NCBI RefSeq assembly: GCF_000226115.1
Contig: NC_016457.1
Coordinates: 5,208,001 to 5,272,000 of the forward strand
Length of the DNA: 64,000 bases
Reading direction: 5' to 3'
From: Thermothielavioides terrestris NRRL 8126
Lineage: Eukaryota; Ascomycota; Sordariomycetes; Sordariales; Chaetomiaceae
The notes under the pieces are model-generated. The model did no database searches, was not told the DNA's origin, and saw only the letters and a program-made list of their open reading frames with translations. Of this stretch, positions 23,401-34,321 are shown piece by piece. How positions within the stretch are numbered: position 1 is the stretch's first letter; each line of letters opens with the position of its first letter. A program made the translations under genes and the position numbers.

Positions 23401-26400
23401 ATTTTCCCTTTCTCCTCTAGTTTAACGCTAGCCTATCGTTGTATTATATATCTCCCTATTCCCGTTTAAACTCATTAAGTATAGCAATATCTAAGAAGTT
23501 CTCTAAAGGCTTCTATATTAGTTTATTATAACCTATCTACTTGACGTATACGTCGTAGTTGTTTCCCCTCCCCCTAGCGTTCTAAGCTTTGAGGATCGCC
23601 TCTACCCTATACTCCTACTAAGGAACACCCTCCTCCAATGTAACCTATATAGGGTCTAGCCACTTATCTATAACTTTCTACGAAGAGAGTAGATCAGAGG
23701 CTACTCACTTAACTAAATCGATATAGAAGGTTAGGTATAAACTACTTAGTATATCGAGCATCACCGTTAAGGGGGTAGGTACTACAACTACCTTATACTT
23801 AGTATTTAGCTAGTCGAGTTTCTTACTAGGGTAGTTCGTCTTTATATTATATAGAGAGAGCTATACCTTGTCCCCTACCTTAAACCTCTTAGCTAGGTAG
23901 TAAAAGCGGTTTATATTCGCCTACTACTGCTACTATATATATACGATAGTTGCTTAAGTCTACTCTATTCTTTCCTTTAGATAATAGAGGAACCTAGTAA
24001 TATAGCCCTCCAAGGTCGCTATAGGCGCTATCGAGATCATAATAAGTTGTATAGGGCTTATATCGAACTTATAGAGGAGGTAGTTCAGGCTTACCCTAGT
24101 TATAGACAAGTCCCTATTGTTAAGTGCGAACTAATAGGCTAAAAGGTGTTTAGGCTAATCGTACTATATAAAGGAGACGAAGATCCGAAAGATAGCCTAT
24201 ACCTCTTAGTTGACCTACTCTATTCCCCTATTTGTCTAGGGATAGTAAAAAGTCGATAAAAGCTACTCTACCTCTACCGCCTTATATAGCATAGTCTAGA
24301 ACCTACTTAACTAGTCCGATCTACAGTCGGTTATAATTTAAGTTAAGAACCTATAGAAGCGCTACTATACATTATAGAACTAGAGGGTATACTCTTCTAC
24401 TCCTATCGAATATATCGCCTTAAGCTATATATACTTAGAAAGGCGATCGATAATTACTATAAAGTAGCTAGGCGCCCCCTTGTCTCTTATAAAAAGGTCG
24501 GTTATAAAGTCAATAGAGATCTACTTCTAAAAGTGATCAAGGATAGGCAAAGGTTATAAAAGCCTTTGACATAGCTACTAAGAGATCTTACTTCGACGGT
24601 ACTAGTTGTAGTTCCTAATAAACCGCTTTACATTAGACGATATAAAGTCCTAGTAGTAATCTCTCTAAAGTATTTTAAATAGCTTATTACACTTTAGATA
24701 TCCTAATATAGCTAAGTTATAAATCCGCTAGATAATCGTAGTAGTTAGGGGCTCCTATATAGAAAGCTAGAGACAGCTATAGAACTAGAGTATACTTTAT
24801 ATATTAAAGGAGTAGTCTATGATCTAGGTTTATACTACGTTCGCCTCCTTTAGAAACTTCTAAGCTCTATTACGAATAGCCTAGAGCCAATAAATGTAGT
24901 ACTTGTCTTCGACAATACCCTCGTCCTATAGGGCCGCGAGCTACTTGTCCTCGAAGAGCGTCTCTCCTATAGGTAACCTAGCCTCCTCCTATACACTAGT
25001 CTAATATACCTTAATCGGAGAGAGTAGCTAGGCGATATACTAGCTATCTTTAGGCTTATTTTATTTATACTAAGAGAGTATATTAGGGTACGAGGCCTAG
25101 GATCCTAGCTAGTACTTTAGCTTAAAGTTAAATAAAGAGAGTGTCTTTGCCTATTAGACCTATTATTCACTAATCGGATATAGCTAAGTAAAATACTTAA
25201 AATTCTTATAGTTGGTTAGAATAGTGAAGGGGGCTACTATACTCTAAAGCTTTATTGACTAGGCCTTAAGATATAAGATAATAGCTAATAGCTCTTTGTT
25301 ATAGATAATATAGTTATATTCGGTAGAACTTAGTTTTATAAAGTAGTAGACTATAAAGTAAAGAACCTCGTCCTCTCTCTACTAAGACAAGTATCTACTA
25401 AGTACTATACTAAAACAGTCTACTTCTATAATCGTCTTTCTCTTAGGATCTTATTAGACGAAGATCAGCTCTAATATAAATATAGCCTTAAATATATCGA
25501 AGGCGTCCTACTCCTCTTTGCCCTAGCGGAAAGGGACGTTCTTATAAGTAAAGCGTATTAATAGGGCCACCTTCTTAAAGAAGTTGAGGATAAAGTTGTA
25601 ATAGAAATTAGCGAATCCTAAGAAGCTCTATACTCCTTAGACCTTATAAAGTACCTCCTACTTGTAAATAGCCTTGATCTTCTTAGGGTTAAGGCGAATA
25701 TAGACCTTAGCCTCTATAATATACCCTAGATACTTAACTTCCTTTACTATAAATATATATTTCTTAAGATCTAAGTTGAGGCCTATATCCCTTAGTCTTT
25801 AAAGGACTTTATATACCTTCCTTATATAGTTCTTTTAGCTCCTATTCGAGTACACTAAAACGTTGTTAAGGTATATCGTTATATAGTCTCCTAGTATTAA
25901 ACCAAGGGCATTATTAATATATCTCTAGAATATCGTAGAAATATCTATAAGCCTAAAGGGGTAGACTAGCTACTTAAATAGTCTAAACCTCGTATAAAAC
26001 GCTATAAGATACTCGTCCCCTTTAGCTATCTAGATATAGTAGAATATAGCTCTAACGTCTAGCTTTGTAAACTATTTGGCCCTAGCTAAGGATTAAAGAG
26101 TCTCCTTAATCAAAAGGAGTAGGTACTAGTCCTATTTAGTAATTTTATTTAAAGCTCAATAGTCTATATAGAACCTCTATTCTCCTCCTAGCTTCTTTAT
26201 AAGGAGGACTAGGGCGGCTACCAATAAGGAGCTTACCTAGATCTATCCCTTATCCAACAAGTCTATAACCTACTTCTAAATCTCTAGGAGATAGTCCCTT
26301 AGTATATTATATAAAGGTCCTTATAGGAGCTTAGAAGGTTTTCCGTCTAAGCTCGTTTTAAAACGGATATAATGGTTAGCCTCCCTTCAATAGAAAGGGA

Positions 26401-28342
26401 GGTCGTTCGCCTTCTCTTTATCGAAGAGGTTGGCGAAGTTATATAGCTCCTTTGGCAAAGCGACCTTCGGGTCTAGGTCAATATTGAGCTAGGAGATAGC
26501 CACTCCTAGTATAGTAGTCATCTCGCAAATACTAGTAATAAGGAATATGTCTTATACCCCTTTAGACTTCTTCTTTTATACTCTATAGGCCAAGCCTATA
26601 AACACTATACTTATAATTAGGGTAGTATTAGCTTCCTTCTACTATAAAGAGCACTCGTATACCTATAGGCCACTTTATAAATTGATAGTAAGGACCTTAT
26701 TAGCTAGGTCTAGTACAATCCTACAATAGTTTATCTAGAGGAGCCCTAATATAACGTTATAGGCTAGCCTTAGTACTATATAGAATATAGTAGCACTGAT
26801 CTACCTATCGATGTCCATTGTAATATAGGCGATATATATAATTTTCTTTGTAATTTATACCCCTTTAACTATAATATCTAAAGTATAGAGAGTCGATAGG
26901 CTTATCTACTTAATCCCTAACCTCTAATATACTTTCTTACTAATAGCTCTATAGCTCTAGTATCTACTATCTATTTATATATTTATAAAACTAGAGGAGT
27001 TTAGAAAAATAGGGATAAGAAAGGGGGGTTTATCTATTTTTTCTCTAATCTCTATAAACTCGTTCTATAAGTGGCTAGGTCCTTTTAGCCCTTATATAAG
27101 ACTTTGTATAGGGGCTACTCTTTTCCCTCCTCCTCTTTAAAGGGAGAGTCCTCCTCTATCTATTCCTTAGCCTCCAACTTGTTAATATCGACCTAAGGAG
27201 CTAGTCTCTTAGCTAAGGTAAAAGGACAAGTAGCTACGAAATAGCTCTAGCGCCTATAACGGATATAAGCTTTAGCCTATTAACGTATTATATATACCTC
27301 GTTGCTTATCTACTTCGCCTATAGTATATTTATATCTTATTTTCCTCTATTCTGCTACTACTTTCCTTTATAACCCCTATTGGCTCCCCCCTAGGCTAGG
27401 GCAATGTAGGTTATATTAATCCCGATTATCGATATATCTCTATCTATATCCTTCTCTATATCTATATTGGGCCTAGGTCGCTTACCCTAGGACTATTAAT
27501 ATCGTTCCTCTAAACAAAGGGCCTCTAGGTCGATAGTGATCTTATAATACTTTGTAACGGCTATAGTATAGTCGTTCTATAGGACCCCCCGTCCTACTAT
27601 AATATACTTTAACTTTGAGAAGAAGTATCGTTATAGTCTAATAAGTTGTACCTCGTTACTTTAATTAAGTCCTTTAGCCTTTAATAGCTTCGCCTTAAAG
27701 CGAATAATAAAGAAGGGGAATAGCTCGTTATCTCCTTAGTAGAATATATCTAGCTCTATCAAAGTTATAACCTATTTATAAAGGTCTATATAGACTATCG
27801 TAAGATACTTAAAAAACACTTCTAGGTTATAATTATAACTAGGTCCTCCCAACTTATAGAAGGCTATAACCTTAGCCTAGACCCCCTAGCTAAGGTTCCT
27901 CTAAATAAATATCCACTAATTGTAGAGACCCCTAATAAAGTCCTAGTCTACTACTAGGATATATACTATTATAGCCCTCTAGGTAGTAAAGAGCTCCTTT
28001 TTATTATCAAAGGGTTGTCCTATAGGGAGGCGCTTCCACTATATCTAAAGAACTACTAGAGCCGTAGTATTAGTCGTTGGAGCCTAGGCGTTTACTATCG
28101 TAGAGGCGTTTATAGTCTAAGCTACAACAATCTAAGCTATACAAAGTTCCTTAATAGTTACGTTCTAACGTACAATCGTCTTCTATAAAAGTTGGAAGTA
28201 TTCGCGGACCTAATCTAGGTCTAAGACCTACAAGACGTCTAGGTTGTTTATAGTAGCGTCTAGCCTACTTGGTATTAACGTCGAAACGCCTAGTGTACTA
28301 CTCTCGTCTATATCTAAAAGTAATAGCTGCTCTATCTACGCC
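23400..28342 (-). pseudogene. Decayed gag-pol of the chromovirus
   Basis: Landmarks read on the minus strand. Zinc knuckle at about 27228-27269, where CX2CX4HX4C has become YX2YX4YX4C. Protease site VDTRA at 26953-26967 (expected VDSGA/VDTGA). Reverse transcriptase at about 25.85-26.1 kb with AKGDEYLIAFYTRFRLF and RYINNALGL, and YLNNVLVYS at 25.85-25.87 kb where active enzymes have YLDD. Integrase core ILVIIDRLSKYI at about 24.41-24.47 kb. GDKV and NYPSKKLD at about 23.80-23.88 kb. Chromodomain at about 23.47-23.64 kb (EYRVEAILKA, NNYDVYVK, IGYNK). The substitutions are G-to-A or C-to-T, and many glutamine or tryptophan codons are now stops. The product cannot be made. Confidence 0.9.
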
Positions 28343-28355
28343 AAGGTAGTTGAAC
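28343..28355 (-). promoter_or_regulatory. Self-priming primer-binding site
   Basis: Directly after the 5' LTR the element strand reads GTTCAACTACCTT. Its complement AAGGTAGTTGAA occurs inside both LTRs on the element strand (28405-28416 and 21085-21096): 12 matched bases plus a 13th lost to one transition. This is the arrangement of Tf1-type self-primed chromoviruses. Confidence 0.7.
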
Positions 28356-28604
28356 TATAATATACTAGCCTTATAGCGTCTATAGATAAGTGTACGATAT
28401 TCTATTCAACTACCTTAAGGAAAGGAAAAGGAGAAGTATAGGCTGCGGTCCTCGTACGTAGAGTTTTCAGGGGCTCGCGGAGTGGGTTCGGGCCGACGTT
28501 ATTCTGGGCATAAGGCGGGCCCGTCACGGGTCCGCCCCGGGGCCGCTGTGGATCCTGGGCGTAGCCCCCACATACCTAGCCCGGGTATAGCCTGGTCCGT
28601 AACA
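28356..28604 (-). repeat. 5' LTR of the chromovirus
   Basis: 249 bp, ends GTCCGTAACA on the plus strand. The stretch from about 28440 to 28604 keeps high GC while its surroundings are heavily mutated. The self-priming motif is at 28405-28416. Confidence 0.9.
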
Positions 28605-28704
28605 TATATAATAATTTTAGCTCTACGATAGTAGTAGTAATCCTTTTTATAGTATAAAGTATATTGTAAACTAAAAAACTATTTTAGCTCTAGGAAACTA
28701 TAGC

Positions 28705-28744
28705 AGAGATCATTTTGCCACCCCCCCCCCCTGGCGCGCTAAGG
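28705..28744 (-). repeat. Right terminal inverted repeat
   Basis: 40 bp with a C11 (G11) run; it is the inverse of 20188-20225 and is followed by TA. Confidence 0.85.
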
Positions 28745-28973
28745 TAGGTACACTACAGACTTCCCCGTAGAGTGACCCGGGTGCTAAAGGAAGCCAAATG
28801 CACCGTCCTATCTCATACAGAGCACGCCTGTAACTTACAAAGTCAGGTACTGAGTGGGGTGTTCCCGGGCTTATCGCTTATCCAACCACCATGTGGGAAA
28901 TTTTCAAAAATAGTTCGACTCTGCGTACGCTGATTACATCCCGAGTTCGACACAGTAGCTACGGTGGTGCCCC

Positions 28974-30392
28974 ATGGCGGCAAAAGACCCTGAACCGGCC
29001 GCTCCCGAGGAGCCAGTGGCCACGGCTTCCTCAAAGAAACGCAAGTCTGCCCATCCCGAAATCGAGGTTGACCTCTCCCTCCCAGAGCCTCCGTCCAAGA
29101 AGGCTCGTCGTGCGCTCAAGAAGGGCAAGACACTGCCCGCGAAACCAGCGTCAAGCGATGACGAGACCGACGGCAAGGCGGCCGAGGACGGACAAGCGAA
29201 TGGGGCCAAGGATGGCAAGAAGAAGAAGAAGGAACGGTCGCCGCACGGCGTCTGGATTGGGAACCTCCCCTTCACCACGACCAAAGCCGAATTGCGCAAG
29301 TGGCTAGTCGACAACTCTGGCGGGTCCATTGCCGACGACGCCATCACGCGTGTGCACATGCCGACGACGAAGCCCGCCGCCGGAGCGGGACCGAAGAAGA
29401 CGCCCGAGAACCGCGGCTTCGCCTACGTGGACTTCGCCTCGTTCGACGCCAACGTCGCCGCTATCGCGCTGTCTGAGACCGAGCTCAACGGGCGCAAGCT
29501 GCTGATCAAGGACAGCAAGAACTTTGAGGGGCGGCCCAAGAAGGAGGAGCCCGCGGTTGCAGCAGCAAACGGCTCGGGAGCCAAGGCCGCGTTATCAGGC
29601 GCCAAAGCCGCCGCCAGCGGCAGCACCAAGATCTTCGTCGGCAACCTGGCGTTCAACACCACCGAAGACGATCTGCACGCGCACTTTGAGAAGTGCGGCA
29701 AGATCCGCTGGATCAAGGTGGCCACCTTTGAAGATTCGGGCAAGTGCAAGGGGTACGGCTGGGTCAACTTTGAGCAGCCCGAGGCGGCGGCGTGGGCAGT
29801 GAAGGGGTTCGTCAAGCTGCGGGAAACGGTTGAGACACTGGAGGATTTCATGGACGAGGATCCCAAGGCGGCAGACGGGGAAGGGCCAGCCCAAGGGGAC
29901 GACGCACTGAAAGCCGATGACAACGACAACGACGACGACGACAGCACCAAAACGAACAAACCCAAATCCTCCCAACCCCAGAAAGAACCACCCCGCACCC
30001 GCACCCGCACCCGCAAATGGTGGGTCAATCAGCTACTCGGACGCACCCTCAAAATCGAGCTAGCCGAGGACGACCAGACGCGCTACCACAAGCGCTTCGG
30101 CAAGGGCGCGGCGGCCGCCGCGGCCGCCCGGCAAAAGAAGCAGCAGAAAACACAGCAGTCAAAGCACTCCAAGGCTGGACCCAGCGGAGCAGACGGCGAC
30201 GGCGACGGCGACGGCGGCGCATTAACAACAACATCATCAACAACAACAACACCGACGACAACAGACGGGAAGGACCAGAAAAAGAAGAAGGGGAAAGAGA
30301 GCAAGGAGATCTCTTACCACACCGACATCAGCGTCGCGCGGCTGACGGGCGCGGCGGTGGCGCCCGCGGGGAAGAAGATCACGTTCGACTGA
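28974..30392 (+). CDS. NOP13: Nucleolar RNA-binding protein NOP13
   Basis: A single exon of 472 residues, ATG in CCCATGGCG. A basic/acidic N-terminus (KKRKSAHPEIEVDLSLPEPP, poly-Lys stretch) precedes two RRMs. RRM1 is at about residues 90-185 with RNP2 VWIGNLPF and RNP1 RGFAYVDF. RRM2 is at about 220-285 with IFVGNLAF and KGYGWVNF. After it come an acidic Asp-rich linker, WVNQLLGRTLKIELAEDDQ, and a Lys/Gln/Ala-rich tail. NOP13 is a nucleolar/pre-ribosomal protein in yeast. The RIP-damaged transposon edge lies only 229 bp upstream of the ATG, so this gene's promoter is confined to, or overlaps, that boundary. Confidence 0.9.
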   Translation: MAAKDPEPAAPEEPVATASSKKRKSAHPEIEVDLSLPEPPSKKARRALKKGKTLPAKPASSDDETDGKAAEDGQANGAKDGKKKKKERSPHGVWIGNLPFTTTKAELRKWLVDNSGGSIADDAITRVHMPTTKPAAGAGPKKTPENRGFAYVDFASFDANVAAIALSETELNGRKLLIKDSKNFEGRPKKEEPAVAAANGSGAKAALSGAKAAASGSTKIFVGNLAFNTTEDDLHAHFEKCGKIRWIKVATFEDSGKCKGYGWVNFEQPEAAAWAVKGFVKLRETVETLEDFMDEDPKAADGEGPAQGDDALKADDNDNDDDDSTKTNKPKSSQPQKEPPRTRTRTRKWWVNQLLGRTLKIELAEDDQTRYHKRFGKGAAAAAAARQKKQQKTQQSKHSKAGPSGADGDGDGDGGALTTTSSTTTTPTTTDGKDQKKKKGKESKEISYHTDISVARLTGAAVAPAGKKITFD

Positions 30393-31688
30393 GCCTGGCT
30401 CGGGCGGGGCAAAGCAGAAAAGACAGAAAAAATGGCTGGCGGAGGGTGTGGTATGGTGTGGCATGGTGCGGTGTGGTGTTGGGCAGGCGACAGGGAAAAG
30501 AAAGGAAGAGCAGAGCGGGGGAAAGGAGAGAAGGGCAGGGCAGACAGAGCAGGCAGCGCGGTTCACGATCTCTTCCCACCCGGCTCGTGCTATAACGAGG
30601 AGTGGGCGTGGCGTGGTGTAGATGTGGATTTGTCGTTTCCTGTGTCAGCCAGCTCCTTTGGCAGAACGGGATGAGGCTGTCCGCTTGTCGTGCGGCCTGT
30701 ATATCCGTATACACCCACATAGACAAATGGAGATCGATGGGAGGGAAGACGAGACCCGTCAATACTATCTCTAGTCAAGCCGCCACCCTTCTTCCCCTGT
30801 GCACGCCCTGTCTCCAGAAAGAGATAGAGGACAGCGAGTACGCCTAGTCTGCCACAGACAAGCTCGACCACAGACAGGACCATGCCAGACCAGTGTCATG
30901 GCCACAGCCCTGCTGTTCTCATAACTGCAATCACACAAGAGCAAGGAAGCATCACCTTGACCACCTTCACGACTCGCACATCTCCACTGTACGGTGTATG
31001 GTGTATTTAAGTAAAGCACACAAGCGCAGATTCGCATTTGCCTAACCTCGACCTACTTCCCTACCTAGCTACCAAGCTAGCGAAGAAAAACAGATATCAA
31101 TCTGATCCGTACATCCATCCATCCATCCATCCTTCCCATAACTACAAGCAGTGCTGCAAGAGGGGAAGGGAAAAGCAAAGACAGGAAAACATAACTGAGC
31201 AGGTTCATTAGAGCCAGCCCCACTTTCCATCTCTCCCACCCGTTTCCATCAAGGCAGGACGGGAACCGATCATGGAAAGGCTCGTGCGTTGAGTTGGAAG
31301 AGCGGAGAGAGAACGGGGTTGGGAGGCAGGCAGGCCCATCCATCCCGATGCATCGAAACTCCAGGCCACTCGTGAACCAGCGCTTGAGTTCGGTTTGATC
31401 ATGGTGGACGCACTCCCTGGCATCATGTTTCCATGACGCCGGCTTCCCGATCCGGGCTCCAGAGCGGTCCTGTGTACCTGCCGCTTTGGGCCAAAGCCAA
31501 CACGACAAGGAAAGGGGATAAAAGAGAATTCCTCAGCAAGCGAAATCGGTGACGGCAAGATCAGCATCCGTTTCCCTTGAGACGTGAAAATCCCAGCCAA
31601 AAAATACGCCGAGCACTGCCGACTCATTCCGGAGCCGGACCCCAAACGCCGCTGGATCAAGACAACCCGCAGAAGACTGACCGGCGGC
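30393..31688. other. Intergenic region between convergent NOP13 and NBR1
   Basis: 3' untranslated regions of both genes; includes GGTGTGGTATG-type repeats (30440-30480) and an (ATCC)n microsatellite near 31107-31131. No gene seen. Confidence 0.5.
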
Positions 31689-34321
31689 TTACTTCTGCTT
31701 GCCGGACAGGGACTCCTCGTCCGAGGCGTCGAGAACATCGTACTCCTCGTCCGTGAGGAAAGCCTCCTCTTCTTCGTCGTCGTCCCACTCGCAATCCTCG
31801 TACTCGTCTTCCACGGACGGCGCAGGCTCGGCCTTGGTGTCCTCGTGGACACTGGCGACAGGCGACTCCTTCTCAAGCTTGGGGAAGATCATCTGGCTGT
31901 GCTCAGGCTGGGAGATGGGCGCCGGCTGGACAGCCTCCTTGTCTTCCTCCTGCTTGGGAGCGTCCAAGGGTTCGGTCACTGCCGCCGGCGGCGGCGGCGG
32001 CGGCGGAGCAAGCTTCGGCTTTACATTAACGTCGCACCAGAGACGGGAGCCGAACTGCATTCCCTCCTTGGTAGTCAGACGCCAGTTGGACACGACTCGG
32101 CCGGCCCGGTGAGGGGTCCTCAACAGCACGGTGAAGGGGAACTCCTCGCCGGGCTGGATGGATGCATGGCAAATGGTGGACTCGCAAGAGGACTCGACGT
32201 CCTTAGTCGCCGCTGGGTGGTTGGAATCGAGGTGGCCCATGTAGTCGCCGCCAACGAACCTCAGCGAGCACCCTGCGGGCCACGCGACATGGCCATCATT
32301 GCGCAGCACCCAGGTCTGTTCGAACACGTGATCGGGTTCGAAGGTGGTTCCGTCTTGGACGGTATCCCGCACATAAGTCGCGACAAGTTCATCGGCAGAA
32401 ACCGGCTTCACGACAGCTGGCGGTGCCTCCTTGATCTCGGCGACGTCGCGTGTCTTGTCTTCGTGATCCTCCAACTTGAGTTGAGCCAGCTTCTTGTCGA
32501 CCTCGAAAACCTCGAGAGGTCTGCCCGGTTGAACCTTGGCGGGCACCGACGGCTGGACATCGACGACGGTCTGGACGCCGCTCAACAGCGACGCCGGCGC
32601 GTTTGTCTCGGTGGAACGAATCTCGACAGCGGCGGGACGCGGGCGAGGCCGGTCACCCATGGTAGGAATCGGCCGACCATCAGCGTGCTCGCCCGTCGTG
32701 GTCACGGTCACGTGGCGCACCGGGGTCTTGAACTTGATGAATGGGTGGGTGCGGTTATGGTTGTTCATAGGGCTCGCCTCGCAAGCGGCGCAGAAATCGG
32801 TGTCGTGGCAGACAGCACACTTGTAGCGATCGCCAACGATGTAGGACGAGTTGCTGCGGGCCCCCGAGCACAAGGGGCCGTCACAGCAAACGCCGACATG
32901 GACAACGCGGTTCATGCTGCGGGCCCGGGCGCCAAGGCCATTTTCGAGCGGCTCATAGATGGGGACGAAACGGTGGCCTGGGTGGATCAACGGCGCGCTC
33001 AGGATGCAGCCCGAGCAGTAATCCCAGTCAGGGCAGTCCAGGCACTTGTGGCGGACACCCTTGATGTCTTTGTCACAGCCGTCACAAATGGCCATGTGGG
33101 CTTCGCCACGGCCGGGGCCGAGACGGCGGGTGATCTCGGGGTCCAGCCTGGTACCCGGGACCGCTGCGACGAAGGCATGCTTGGGGTGGTGGCCATGACG
33201 GTTCCTGGCGAAGCAGCCTTTGCAGAGGTCAAAGTCATCGCAGGTGGTGCAATGGAGGAATTCAGCCTCGGGCAGCTCCGCCACACAGCAGTTGCAGGTG
33301 CGCATGCTAAAGAACCCGGGTTCGTTGAACAGCGGGATGATCCTCTCCGCGGCAACCGGTGCCCGCGGCTGTGCCGACGCCGTAGCCGGTGCCGGTGCCG
33401 GTGCCGAACCGGGGGCCTGGGGCGGCTGAGGTTTGGGCCTGGGCTTCGGAGCGAGGCGCTCCGTTGTGCTGTTAATGATGATGCCGTTCTTGAGGAAGCG
33501 CTTGATCAGCCAGTGGTTCGTGCCTTTGCACGTGGCGCCTCGGTCAACACAGTCCTGGCAGAGGTCAAAGTCGCCATCGTCGCAGGTAGAGCAGTGGTAG
33601 TGAGAATCCGGAATCGTCCGATCGCAGTTGTTGCAGCACACAGCGTAGTTGGCACGGATAGCAGGGCAGCTCGCCGCGCAGAACGGTGCGGTAAGCGACG
33701 AGGAGGCAGGAGGGGCAGGAGGCGGCGTCGTCTCCTCCGTTACACGCTCCGCCGGCTTGATTTCGTCGGCTTGCGTGTCCTTCATTTCGGGTGCGGGCTG
33801 CGGGTTGACCTCCGGCTGCGGGTTGACCTCCGGCTGGACAGGGATGGGCGTCGAGCGCGAATCGACCTCAGTATCGGTGGGATCGACACTCGCGCGGGTC
33901 TCCTCCTCGGGCTCGTCCGTCACTGAGGCCGGTTTGGGCGCTGCCTTCTCTTCCGGTTCGTCCTTCTTGACAGTGACACGGAGTTTGAGCTTGTGCTTTG
34001 CCTTGGCAGCACGGTAGAGCTGTTTGTAAACGACAGGGTTGGCTTGGTCCAGAACAACGTATGCCCCGGCCGAGTCGGAGAAGCGCTCGAAGACGGCCTC
34101 GCTGTCAGCAGGAATGTCGAGGGCCGTTCGCAGCTGTCGAGCTGTCCGTTAGTGCCATGTTACTTCCGTCTTTGCCGGGGAGCAGGATTCGAACGCACCT
34201 TGGACTCGAGCACGTTGATGCCCACATCGCGAAGAGGAAACTTGAAGCGGCGGACGACGCCATCGAGGTTCACCTTGATGGTGACGGGCGTATCGGGAGT
34301 GATCGGCGCAGCGGACGCCAT
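31689..34321 (-). CDS. NBR1-type selective autophagy receptor (PB1, four ZZ fingers, FW domain)
   Basis: Two exons, complement(31689..34133, 34199..34321), give 855 residues. An N-terminal PB1-like domain (PVTIKVNLDGVVRRFKFPL, VFERFSDSAGAYVVLD) is followed by four ZZ zinc fingers, starting about CCNNCDRTIPDSHYHC, CNCCVAELPEAEFLHC, CDGCDKDIKGVRHKC, and CDGPLCSG with YKCAVCHDTDFC. A Pro-rich linker leads to the FW (NBR1/Ig-like) domain, including FEQTWVLRNDGHVAWPAGC. The acidic C-terminus contains EEYDVLDASDEE, a good Atg8-interacting motif (Y-x-x-L after acids). NBR1 proteins bring vacuolar enzymes or ubiquitinated cargo to autophagosomes or, in fission yeast, the ESCRT-dependent NVT route. 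A long plus-strand frame over this gene is a GC shadow. Confidence 0.92.

Larger units (their letters stand above)
21036..28604 (-). mobile_element. RIP-inactivated Ty3/gypsy chromovirus (7.57 kb)
   Basis: Bounded by 249-bp direct repeats (21036-21284 and 28356-28604) and by 5-bp TATAT on both sides. Conceptual reading of the minus strand, through many TAG/TAA codons, recovers in order a zinc knuckle, protease, reverse transcriptase, integrase and a C-terminal chromodomain. That order (integrase after RT, plus chromodomain) defines a chromovirus of the Ty3/gypsy group. The 5' LTR is therefore the right-hand one. A polypurine tract precedes the 3' LTR and a primer-binding site follows the 5' LTR. 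No frame is intact. Confidence 0.9.
20188..28744. mobile_element. TIR element with TA target duplication, split by a nested LTR retrotransposon
   Basis: Inverted termini at 20188-20225 and 28705-28744 read CCTTAGCGCGCCA, then a G run, then TGGCAAAATGATCTCT. They are identical except for G9 on the left versus G11 on the right. Each end is flanked by TA (20186-20187 and 28745-28746), as for Tc1/mariner/pogo-type elements. Removing the inner retrotransposon and one copy of its 5-bp duplication leaves about 983 bp, too short for a full transposase gene, so this is a non-autonomous or deleted copy. The interior is strongly AT-rich with no intact frame, consistent with RIP. The superfamily is inferred from TA plus TIRs only. 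Confidence 0.75.

Noticed and set aside
31584..33926. 780-codon plus-strand open frame over NBR1
   Set aside because: Composition is Arg/Val/Gly/Leu-rich with no domain; it mirrors the NBR1 exon, which has ordered zinc fingers.
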